A DNA stretch of 64,000 bases from Bog-473 sp963783245 (GTDB taxonomy: Bacteria; Actinomycetota; Acidimicrobiia; Acidimicrobiales; RAAP-2): the NCBI GenBank assembly GCA_963783245.1, contig CAWAMS010000007.1, positions 62,001-126,000 of the forward strand, in the 5' to 3' direction. A program made the translations under genes and the position numbers. How positions within the stretch are numbered: position 1 is the stretch's first letter; each line of letters begins with the position of its first letter. A model generated the notes under the pieces. It saw nothing but the letters and a program-made list of their open reading frames with translations. It was not told the DNA's origin and did not search any database. Shown here in pieces: positions 17,132-24,103 of the stretch.

Positions 17132-18541
17132 ATGCCGCACTACCGTGGTCGGGTGCCATCCACGTCCGTGCCCGAGCGATTCCGCCCTCTCCAAGAAGCG
17201 ACGGCTGAACTCGCCGACCGATTCCGCCAGGCCGGTCGCGCCCTGTATCTGGTGGGTGGCTCAGTCCGTGACGCACTCTTTCCGGCCGGCGCGGGGGCGG
17301 ACCACGACTTCGACCTCACCACCGATGCGCGGCCCGACGAGATAGAGCGCCTGGTCCGGGGTTGGGCCGACGACGTCTGGACGCAAGGGGCCCGCTTCGG
17401 GACCGTCGGGTGCCGCCGCGCCGGCGAGGTCTTCGAGATCACGACGCACCGCGCCGAGGTCTACGTGCCGGATTCGCGGAAACCGGACGTCACGTTCGGC
17501 GACGACATCGAACTGGATCTGTCGCGGCGCGATTTCACCATCAACGCCCTGGCGCTGCGGCTGCCGGACATGGAATTGGTGGACCCTTTCGGCGGTCTGG
17601 CCGACCTCGCATCGGGTCGTCTGCGCACACCGCTCGATCCGGAGATCTCCTTCGGCGATGACCCCTTGCGTATGTTGCGCGCGGCGCGTTTCATGGCCCG
17701 CTTCGCCCTCAAACCCGACCTCGCGCTCGAGACGGCGGTCGAGGCGATGCACGAGCGTCTCTCCATTGTGTCGCGCGAGCGCATCCGCGACGAGCTCGAC
17801 AAGATCATGATGCTCGATACGCCCTCCGAGGCGCTGTGGTTCGTCGTACGCACCGGGTTGGCCGCCGACTTCCTCCCCGAGCTCCCCGGCCTCGCGCTCG
17901 AGCAGGACCCCATTCACCGTCATAAGGACGTGTTGGCGCACACGCTGGCCGTGGTGGACAAGACGTCGGCCGATCGCGTGCTCCGCTTGGCGGCGCTCTT
18001 CCACGATGTGGGCAAGCCCCGGACGCGGGCCATCACCGAGGGCGGGGTGAGCTTTCACCATCACGAGGTCGTCGGGGCGCGCATGACGCGGACCCGTATG
18101 GAGGCGTTGCGTTATTCGGCCGACGACGTCAACACCGTGGTGCGGTTGGTCGAGCTTCACCTGCGTTTCCACACGTACCGCCTCGGGTGGACCGACAAAG
18201 CGGTGCGCCGTTACGTGCGCGACGCGGGGGAGCACCTCGAGAGGCTCAACGAGCTCACGCGGTGCGACTGCACCACGCGCAACGCCAGCAAGGCGCGGGC
18301 ACTGGCGCGTCGTATGGACGAGCTCGAGGCCCGCATCACCGAGCTCGGCGAGGAAGAAGAACTGCGGGCCTTACGGCCGGACCTCTCGGGCAATCAGGTC
18401 ATGGAGCTGCTCGAGGTCGGGCCGGGCCCCGTCGTCGGGCGGGCCCTGGCGTTCCTCATGGAACTACGGCTGGACGAAGGCCCCCTCGGCGAGGCGGAAG
18501 CCGGCCGGCGCCTGCTCGAGTGGTGGCGCGCCCAGGACTAA
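17132..18541 (+). CDS. pcnB: CCA tRNA nucleotidyltransferase / poly(A) polymerase family
   Basis: Adds or repairs the 3' CCA of tRNAs. The 469-residue product has the class II nucleotidyltransferase head with LVGGSVRDAL near residues 38-47 and DFDLTTDA (metal-binding Asp-x-Asp), then RRDFTINALA and DDPLRMLRAARF. It continues with an HD domain (LFHDVGKPRTR) that may give phosphatase or phosphodiesterase activity. It is divergent from the DUF6049 gene with only 13 bases between starts, so promoters must lie inside coding sequence. GTG at 17153 is an alternative start. The order next to DUF6049 and murJ mirrors mycobacteria, except that mutT4 is missing. Confidence 0.95.
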   Translation: MPHYRGRVPSTSVPERFRPLQEATAELADRFRQAGRALYLVGGSVRDALFPAGAGADHDFDLTTDARPDEIERLVRGWADDVWTQGARFGTVGCRRAGEVFEITTHRAEVYVPDSRKPDVTFGDDIELDLSRRDFTINALALRLPDMELVDPFGGLADLASGRLRTPLDPEISFGDDPLRMLRAARFMARFALKPDLALETAVEAMHERLSIVSRERIRDELDKIMMLDTPSEALWFVVRTGLAADFLPELPGLALEQDPIHRHKDVLAHTLAVVDKTSADRVLRLAALFHDVGKPRTRAITEGGVSFHHHEVVGARMTRTRMEALRYSADDVNTVVRLVELHLRFHTYRLGWTDKAVRRYVRDAGEHLERLNELTRCDCTTRNASKARALARRMDELEARITELGEEEELRALRPDLSGNQVMELLEVGPGPVVGRALAFLMELRLDEGPLGEAEAGRRLLEWWRAQD

Positions 18542-18572
18542 GCCGGACACTCTTGGTGGTGCCGCCTGTCGG

Positions 18573-19673
18573 TCAGTCGGCGGGCCAGACGTCGCCGCGG
18601 TCGCCGGCGGCGAACGACTCCACCAGTTCCTGGGCCACGTCGTCGTGGTACTGCACCGGCGGCGACTTCATGAAGTACGCCGAAGGGCCGAGGAGTGGTC
18701 CGCCGATGCCGCGGTCGAGGGCCAGCTTGGCGCAGCGGACGGCATCGATGATGACGCCGGCCGAGTTCGGGGAGTCCCACACCTCGAGCTTGAGCTCGAG
18801 ATTCAGCGGCACATCGCCGAAGTTGCGGCCTTCCATGCGGATGTACGCCCACTTGCGGTCCTTCAACCACGGCACGTGGTCCGAAGGCCCGATGTGGACA
18901 TCGTCGGCGTCGAGCAGGCTGTCCTCTATCTGACTGGTGACGGCCTGGGTCTTGGAGATCTTCTTGGACTCGAGGCGCTCACGCTCGAGCATGTTCTTGA
19001 AGTCCATGTTGCCGCCGACGTTCAACTGATAGGTGTGGTCGAGGGCGAGGCCGCGGTCTTCGAAGAGACGGGTCAGGATGCGGTGCACGATGGTGGATCC
19101 GACCTGGCTCTTGATGTCGTCACCCACGATCGGCACGCCGGCGTCGCGGAACTTGCGGGCCCACTCGGGGTCCGAGGCGATGAAGACCGGGATGGCGTTG
19201 ACGAAGGCCACACCGGCGTCGAGGCACGCCTGCGCGTAGTGGCGCTGCGCCTGCTCGGACCCGACGGGGAGGTACGAAACGAGAACGTCGGCCTTGGCGT
19301 CGCGCAGGGCCTGGGCGACGTCGACCGGCGCGGCCGGTGACTCCTCGACGACTTCGCGGTAGTACTTGCCCAACCCGTCGAACGTCGGTCCCCGCTGCAC
19401 CGTGACGCCGACCTCCCCGACGTCGGCGAAGCGGATGGTGTTGTTCAGTCCGGCGTGGATGGCCTTGCCGAGGTCGGTGCCGACCTTGGTCTGGTCGACG
19501 TCGAATGCCGCCACCGGGACGATGTCACGCACGTGATAGCCGCCGAGCTCGACGTGCATCAGGCCGGGCACGGTGTCGCCGGGCTGCGCGTCGCGGTAGT
19601 AGGTGATCCCTTGGATCAGCGAACTGGCGCAGTTGCCGACACCGGCGATAGCGAGGCGGACAGGGGTGCTCAT
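18573..19673 (-). CDS. ino1: Inositol-3-phosphate synthase
   Basis: NAD-dependent enzyme that turns glucose 6-phosphate into inositol 3-phosphate, the first step to phosphatidylinositol and mycothiol in actinobacteria. The 366-residue product has the NAD loop GVGNCASSLIQG near residues 11-22, VSYLPVGSEQAQ, GDDIKSQVGSTIVHR and NVGGNMDFKNML, which match the actinobacterial type. Its start overlaps the stop of the PadR-type regulator by four bases (ATGA), the same pairing as Rv0046c/Rv0047c. It converges with pcnB, 31 bases apart. Confidence 0.96.
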   Translation of the reverse strand: MSTPVRLAIAGVGNCASSLIQGITYYRDAQPGDTVPGLMHVELGGYHVRDIVPVAAFDVDQTKVGTDLGKAIHAGLNNTIRFADVGEVGVTVQRGPTFDGLGKYYREVVEESPAAPVDVAQALRDAKADVLVSYLPVGSEQAQRHYAQACLDAGVAFVNAIPVFIASDPEWARKFRDAGVPIVGDDIKSQVGSTIVHRILTRLFEDRGLALDHTYQLNVGGNMDFKNMLERERLESKKISKTQAVTSQIEDSLLDADDVHIGPSDHVPWLKDRKWAYIRMEGRNFGDVPLNLELKLEVWDSPNSAGVIIDAVRCAKLALDRGIGGPLLGPSAYFMKSPPVQYHDDVAQELVESFAAGDRGDVWPAD

Positions 19674-20368
19674 CGGATGTCTCCTTCATAGGTGAGCTCG
19701 GTGGGAACCGAGTGTTCAAACGTGCGTTCGGTGGGAAACGAAGCGGGCATCGAGGTGGGGGGCGGCTGTGTCATGGCGCGTTCGCTGGCAATCAGCCGGT
19801 CGAGCCAGGTGATGTCCTGGGCGACGCTGTCCGCGGTGTGCTGCACGACCGATCGGGCGTAGACGTCGAGTTCGACGTTGGTCTCTTGGGCCTCGGCCAG
19901 GCGCTGGACAAGTTGGGCCCGGCGGCGCTCCAGGAGTGAGAGCCGGGCCTGGGGGGCGAGATGCCGGGCGAACGCGAGACGGAGCCCGAAGCTCCGCGCG
20001 TCGTCGAGGGAGCTGCCGTCGGCGAGGAGCTGCACGAAGAGTTGCCGGCCCTTCTCGGTGATCCGGTAGACCTTCTTGCCCCGCCGGGAGTGGGCGGGCG
20101 AGTGACGGCGGGCCCGCAGGACGGCCAACTCCCCGCTCAGCGAGCCAGTAGGCGGAGCCTTGGGGGCGGTTCCCTCAGTGGCATTGCGGACAGCCGAACC
20201 GTCGGTCGCCACGACGGCGCCGCTCTTCTCCAGTCGGGTCAGGGCCGGATAGATGGATCCGAAGGAGACGTTGGCGAGAATGCCCAGGTTGTCACGCAAT
20301 TGACGCCTGATCTCGTAGCCGTGCAGGTCCCGTTCTTCCAGGAGCCCCAGGATTGCCATGTCCAACAT
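19670..20368 (-). CDS. PadR family transcriptional regulator
   Basis: Winged-helix repressor, likely controlling its own operon with ino1. The 232-residue product starts with the PadR fold (LDMAILGLLEERDLHGYEIR, then SFGSIYPALTRLEKSGAV); an insert of about 35 residues rich in Ala, Thr and Gly separates the recognition helix from the wing (GKKVYRITEKGRQLFV). A helical C-terminal dimerisation part follows. A perfect 7-base inverted repeat lies 12 bases upstream of its start. The ino1 gene overlaps by four bases. Confidence 0.9.
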   Translation of the reverse strand: MLDMAILGLLEERDLHGYEIRRQLRDNLGILANVSFGSIYPALTRLEKSGAVVATDGSAVRNATEGTAPKAPPTGSLSGELAVLRARRHSPAHSRRGKKVYRITEKGRQLFVQLLADGSSLDDARSFGLRLAFARHLAPQARLSLLERRRAQLVQRLAEAQETNVELDVYARSVVQHTADSVAQDITWLDRLIASERAMTQPPPTSMPASFPTERTFEHSVPTELTYEGDIR

Positions 20369-20379
20369 TACGTTTCAGT

Positions 20380-20396
20380 ATATCGAACCGATATAG
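20380..20396. promoter_or_regulatory. Candidate PadR operator
   Basis: TATATCG at 20380-20386 and CGATATA at 20390-20396 form a perfect inverted repeat with the 3-base spacer AAC. It lies 12 bases upstream of the PadR gene start, in the 167-base gap to the divergent DUF5318 gene, and is the most A+T-rich sequence nearby. A homodimeric winged-helix protein such as PadR could bind it, giving autoregulation. Binding is inferred. Confidence 0.55.
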
Positions 20397-20535
20397 CGAA
20401 GTACACCACCTTGTCACCTCCTGCTCACAGAGTGCCCCGGGAGTTCGGTATCGCGCCGTGGCGAATCGGGGAAAGGAGGGTCTGCAACAGGGGGATGTGG
20501 TGTGATCGCTGTCCGCGGGGGGTAGCCTTGCCGCC

Positions 20536-20970
20536 GTGTCCGTGACCTCGGAACCGGGGGCGTCTGGGAGAGGAGTCAGCGCCGATATCTCGGCGGGGGT
20601 GGAGTACCGCCTGGTCCGCAATCGGGTCGTCAGCGACGTCGAACGGGGCCGGACCTTGAAGGTCGATGTCTGCGACGCCCACCCCGAACTGCTCCGGGCC
20701 GCCCGCAACGTGGGGCGACCGACCAAGGAACGCTGCCCCATCTGCGACGAGACCCGCCTGGTGAAGGTGACGTTCGTCTTCGGGGCGAAACTGCCCGCAG
20801 GCGGGCGCTGTCCGGGAACTGCGGCGGAGCTCACCGCACTGTGCCGCCGGCCCGAGCCGGTGCTCTGTTACGAGGTGGAAGTGTGCCCGGAGTGCGCATG
20901 GCACCATCTGATGCGGAAATATCCAGCTGGCGGGCCCAAGGCGCGCGGCCGCCGCAAGGTGGCCCAATGA
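20536..20970 (+). CDS. DUF5318 family zinc-ribbon-like protein
   Basis: Conserved actinobacterial protein of unknown role (the Rv0049 type). In 144 residues it has two Cys pairs, CPICDETRLVKVTFVFG near residues 72-88 and CPECAWHHLMRKYP near 120-133, likely forming a zinc ribbon. The start at 20536 is a GTG. The last residues (RGRRKVAQ) come from the first copy of a 27-base repeat that also carries the next gene's start, and its TGA overlaps the panB ATG. It is divergent from the PadR gene. Confidence 0.85.
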   Translation: MSVTSEPGASGRGVSADISAGVEYRLVRNRVVSDVERGRTLKVDVCDAHPELLRAARNVGRPTKERCPICDETRLVKVTFVFGAKLPAGGRCPGTAAELTALCRRPEPVLCYEVEVCPECAWHHLMRKYPAGGPKARGRRKVAQ

Positions 20971-21064
20971 GCGAGCCGCCGCAAGGTGGCCCAATGAGCG
21001 AGCCGCCGCAAGGTGGCCCAATGAGCGAGCCGCCGCAAGGTGGCCCAATGAGCGAGCCGCCGCA
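20948..21064 (+). repeat. 27-bp tandem repeat carrying the panB start, four copies
   Basis: Four exact copies of a 27-base unit run from 20948 to 21055, with nine more matching bases to 21064. Each unit contains AAGGTGG, a good ribosome site, about four bases ahead of an ATG, at 20967, 20994, 21021 and 21048. As 27 is a multiple of three, all four ATGs share the panB frame and encode repeats of MSEPPQGGP. The first copy also codes for the end of the DUF5318 protein. Confidence 0.97.
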
Positions 21065-21911
21065 GAGCGAGAAGGCCCCGAGCCCGGTGACCGTGCCCTC
21101 GCTCCGCAGTCGCAAGCGGCGGACCGGGGCGGTCCCGATCGTCATGGTGACCGCCTACGACGAGCCGGGGGCGCGGATCGTGTCCAACGCAGGCGTTGAC
21201 ATCGTGTTGGTTGGCGATTCGGTCTCGAACAACGTGCTCGGGCACAAGGACGCCCTCCATATCGACACCGATGTGATGGTCCATCACGTCGCCGCGGTGG
21301 CCCAGGCCCATCCGCGCTGCTTGATCGTCGGTGACATGCCGTGGATGAGCTACCACCTCTCGACGGAGGAGGCTGTCCGTAATGCGGCGAAATTGATCCG
21401 GGCCGGCGCCCAGGCGGTGAAGCTCGAAGGCGGGAGGGCCAGACTGCCGGTCATCGAGGCGATCATCCGCGCCGAGATCCCTGTCATGGGCCATCTCGGC
21501 CTCACCCCTCAGTCGGTCCTGGCCATGGGTGGTTTCAAGGTGCAGGCCCGCAACATCGCCGGAGCCGACGCCCTGCTCGACGCGGCGAAGTCCCTGGAGG
21601 CGGCGGGCTGTTTCGCCTTCGTGATCGAAGGGGTGCCCGACGTGGTGGGTGCTGCGGTGACCGACGCCGTCGGGGTCCCGACGATCGGCATCGGGGCCGG
21701 TCCCGCCTGCGACGGCCAGGTCATGGTCTTCCACGACCTGCTCGGGCTGGGCGCCCACACACCGCCCAAGTTCGTGCGCCAGTACGCAGAGGTCGGTCGG
21801 ATCGCCACCGAGGCCATCGCCGCCTTTGCCGACGACGTGCGCGGCGGGAGCTTCCCGAGCGACGCAGAGAGCTACCACGGCTCGGCCGAGCTCGGAGAGG
21901 CGCTGAGCTGA
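20967..21911 (+). CDS. panB: 3-methyl-2-oxobutanoate hydroxymethyltransferase
   Basis: Transfers a hydroxymethyl group from methylene-tetrahydrofolate to ketoisovalerate, the first step of pantothenate (CoA) synthesis. Family motifs are MVTAYD, DIVLVGDSVSNNVLGH, GDMPWMSYHLS, VKLEGG, MGHLGLTPQSV and FVIEGVP. The first in-frame ATG is 20967 (314 residues), giving four MSEPPQGGP repeats before the enzyme; starts at 20994, 21021 or 21048 give shorter forms down to 287 residues, near the usual length. The ATG overlaps the DUF5318 stop. panC and panD are not in the window. Confidence 0.95.
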   Translation: MSEPPQGGPMSEPPQGGPMSEPPQGGPMSEPPQSEKAPSPVTVPSLRSRKRRTGAVPIVMVTAYDEPGARIVSNAGVDIVLVGDSVSNNVLGHKDALHIDTDVMVHHVAAVAQAHPRCLIVGDMPWMSYHLSTEEAVRNAAKLIRAGAQAVKLEGGRARLPVIEAIIRAEIPVMGHLGLTPQSVLAMGGFKVQARNIAGADALLDAAKSLEAAGCFAFVIEGVPDVVGAAVTDAVGVPTIGIGAGPACDGQVMVFHDLLGLGAHTPPKFVRQYAEVGRIATEAIAAFADDVRGGSFPSDAESYHGSAELGEALS

Positions 21912-22076
21912 GCCCCACCTGCTGAAGCCGCTTGGTCCGGGGCGCAAACGGCTGGTGCCGGCGGGGAAAAGAAGAACGCCGGGCTCGACTAGTATGAATG
22001 CCCGCAACAGACCCTGCCCCTGACCGTCAGGGGCCCGGAGCGTTTCGCCCGGTCCAGAGGGAGGTATCGACCGCAT

Positions 22077-22406
22077 ATGCGGCCTTACGAAGTCATGGCC
22101 ATCTTTGAGGCCACCACCGACCCCACGGTGATACAGGGGGTCCTCGACCGCGTGCTCGAGGTCATCCGCAGCACTGGCGGCAATCCCGGCGCCATCGACC
22201 GCTGGGGCAAGCGGACGTTCGCCTACGAGGTGAACCACAAGCGCGAGGGCTATTACGTCGTCGTCGAATTCACGTCAGGTGTGCAGACCGTGGCGGACCT
22301 CGACCGCATGCTTGGCCTGGCCGACGAGGTCGTGCGCCACAAGATCGTCCGGCTCCCTGAGTCCGTCGGCGGTCGCAAAGCGGCGGCCCAGCCGGCCGCC
22401 GGCTGA
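22077..22406 (+). CDS. rpsF: 30S ribosomal protein S6
   Basis: Small-subunit protein that pairs with S18 on the platform. The 109 residues show the typical MRPYEVMAIFEATTD start, the WGKRTFAYEVNHKREGYYVV core and HKIVRLPE. AGAGGGAGG lies about 12 bases upstream of the ATG. It opens the rpsF-ssb-rpsR-rplI-dnaB cluster, after a 165-base gap that should contain the operon promoter. S6 autoregulation through an mRNA element is known in many bacteria, but no such element was identified here. Confidence 0.97.
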   Translation: MRPYEVMAIFEATTDPTVIQGVLDRVLEVIRSTGGNPGAIDRWGKRTFAYEVNHKREGYYVVVEFTSGVQTVADLDRMLGLADEVVRHKIVRLPESVGGRKAAAQPAAG

Positions 22407-22440
22407 TCCCCGATGCGGGTCGGGACGAGAGGAGTAGACA

Positions 22441-22917
22441 ATGGCGACGGATAACAGCGTGGTCCTGGTAGGCAACATCACCCGGGATCCTGAATTGCGC
22501 TTCACCAACACGGGCCAGCCGACCGCTTCCTTCGGGTTGGCGGTCAACCGGCGTTGGCAGAACCGCCAGACCCAGGAATGGGAGGAAGCCACCTCCTTCT
22601 TCGACGTGGTGTGCTGGCGCGAGATGGCCGAGAACGTCAGCGAGACGCTGACGAGGGGTGCCCGGGTCATGGTGGCCGGCCGCCTGGAGCAGCGCAGTTG
22701 GGAGACCCAGGAGGGGGACAAGCGATCGAAGGTCGAAGTGGTGGCGGACGAGATCGGGCCGTCCCTGCGCTGGGCCACCGCACAGATAACCAAGAACGAG
22801 CGACGCGGCCCGAGCGACGGGCCACCGCGTGGCGGGAACCGACCCCCGCAATCGTCACCCCCCCCGGCAGCCCCCAGCAATGGCGGCGGCTACGGATTCG
22901 ATGAGGAGCCTTTCTGA
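22441..22917 (+). CDS. ssb: Single-stranded DNA-binding protein
   Basis: Binds single-stranded DNA during replication and repair. The 158-residue product has the OB fold in residues 1-110 (NSVVLVGNITRDPELRFT, TSFFDVVCWREMAENV), then a Pro/Gly/Ser-rich linker and the acidic C-terminal tip DEEPF, which recruits partner proteins. It sits between the S6 and S18 genes as in most bacteria, and its stop overlaps the rpsR start by one base. The sequence before the start, GAGAGGAGTAGACA, holds a clear ribosome site. Confidence 0.97.
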   Translation: MATDNSVVLVGNITRDPELRFTNTGQPTASFGLAVNRRWQNRQTQEWEEATSFFDVVCWREMAENVSETLTRGARVMVAGRLEQRSWETQEGDKRSKVEVVADEIGPSLRWATAQITKNERRGPSDGPPRGGNRPPQSSPPPAAPSNGGGYGFDEEPF

Positions 22918-23447
22918 TGGCACGGAACAATCAACGCGGAGGCACGACGACACGTCGGGCGCCCAAGGACCTGGGACGCCGGGTCAAGAAGAAGCCCTGC
23001 GCGCTGTGCCGGGACCAGACGGCATGGGTCGACTACAAGGACGTCCCCATGCTGCGCAAGTACATGAGCGACCGGGGGAAGATCCGTTCGCGGCGGGTCA
23101 CCGGGAACTGCGCCCAGCACCAGCGGGCATTGGCCCAGGCGATCAAGACCGCCCGTGAGCTGATCCTCCTGCCGTACACCCAACGGACCGTGACCGAGCG
23201 TCCCGGAGGGCGCGGCGGCGGGCGTGACCGCGGCGAGCGCGGCGAACGCGGCGAACGGGCCGAGCGGACCTTGAGTGACACGATCGGTGCCGACGCGCCG
23301 CGTGACCGTGACGCGAGCGTGGAGATCCTCAGCGACGTCGAGGACTTCGACCGCCGCAACGCCGAGGACGTGGAGGCACCCGGTGCCGACGCCGCGGTGG
23401 ACGACGTGGCAGCCGCGTCCGTTCAGGACGAGGAGGGCGATCGATGA
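22917..23447 (+). CDS. rpsR: 30S ribosomal protein S18 with long C-terminal extension
   Basis: S18 binds S6 on the 30S platform. Residues 1-85 are the normal protein: CALCRDQTAWVDYKDV, the KIRSRRVTGNCAQHQR core, and the Cys-x2-Cys, Cys and His positions of the zinc-binding (C+) type. About 90 extra residues follow, which S18 usually lacks: a Gly/Arg/Glu stretch with GERGERGERAER near 105-116, then a strongly acidic end (EDEEGDR-like). The gene overlaps rplI by four bases, so the extension is not an assembly gap. Its role is unknown. Confidence 0.93.
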   Translation: MARNNQRGGTTTRRAPKDLGRRVKKKPCALCRDQTAWVDYKDVPMLRKYMSDRGKIRSRRVTGNCAQHQRALAQAIKTARELILLPYTQRTVTERPGGRGGGRDRGERGERGERAERTLSDTIGADAPRDRDASVEILSDVEDFDRRNAEDVEAPGADAAVDDVAAASVQDEEGDR

Positions 23448-23893
23448 AGGTGCTCCTACGGGACGACGTCGACGGGGTCGGCCGCCGGGGGGACATCGTC
23501 AAGGTGGCGGGCGGCTACGCCCGGAACTTCCTCCTGCCCGAGGGCCGCGCCATCCTGGCCAGCCCCGGCGTGGAGGGCCAGGCGGCCCAGATGCGCAAGG
23601 GCCGCGACCTGCGCGAGGCCAAGGACCGGGGCGCCGCGGAGGGTCAGGCGACCATCTTGGCCGGGGCGGTCATCCCGATCTCCGCCCGGGCCGGCGGCGG
23701 TGGACGGCTCTTCGGCTCCATCGGCCCGACCGATGTGGTCAAGGCGATCCGCGCCACCAAGGGTGTGGAAATCGACGGCAAGCACATCCTGCTGGCGGAC
23801 CACATCAAAGAAGTGGGTTCCTACGACATCACCGTGGAGCTCTTTCCCGGGGTGGCGACAGTGGTGACAGTGGAGGTCACGGCCGCTTCCTGA
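23444..23893 (+). CDS. rplI: 50S ribosomal protein L9
   Basis: Binds 23S rRNA near the base of the L1 stalk. The 149 residues have the N-terminal signature KVLLRDDVDGVGRRGDIVKV and GYARNFLLPEGRA, a helical linker, and a C-terminal domain with GRLFGSIGPTDVVKAI. Its ATG overlaps the rpsR stop (ATGA). It is followed by a 210-base noncoding gap before dnaB. Confidence 0.96.
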   Translation: MKVLLRDDVDGVGRRGDIVKVAGGYARNFLLPEGRAILASPGVEGQAAQMRKGRDLREAKDRGAAEGQATILAGAVIPISARAGGGGRLFGSIGPTDVVKAIRATKGVEIDGKHILLADHIKEVGSYDITVELFPGVATVVTVEVTAAS

Positions 23894-24011
23894 GGTCTTC
23901 GGGGGGGTCGGAGGCGGGGGAGGGCGGCGCAGGGATCCGCGCTGTCACACCCCGAGGGGACCATTGTGGGATGCAGATGGAATCCCATGGTCCTCCACAG
24001 GTCTCGGGCGG

Positions 24012-24076
24012 TTGTCCACAGCCGCACCCTCTATTTGGGCAGTCGAATCCCCAGCTTGTTGCTCTCGTTACCCACA
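24012..24076. promoter_or_regulatory. DnaA-box-like pair upstream of dnaB
   Basis: In the 210-base gap between rplI and dnaB there is an exact high-GC DnaA box, TTGTCCACA (24012-24020), and TTACCCACA (24068-24076), one mismatch from TTATCCACA, 47 bases further on and 27 bases before the dnaB start. A weaker CCTCCACAG lies at about 23992-24000. DnaA binding could regulate dnaB transcription. The sequences are seen; function is inferred. Confidence 0.5.
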
Positions 24077-24103
24077 GTGCATTGCGTGCAGAGTTGGGGG
24101 ACC

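Noticed and set aside
20948..21064. Four tandem units suggested a CRISPR array
   Set aside because: The units abut with no spacers, contain a coding frame and a start codon, and no cas genes are nearby.
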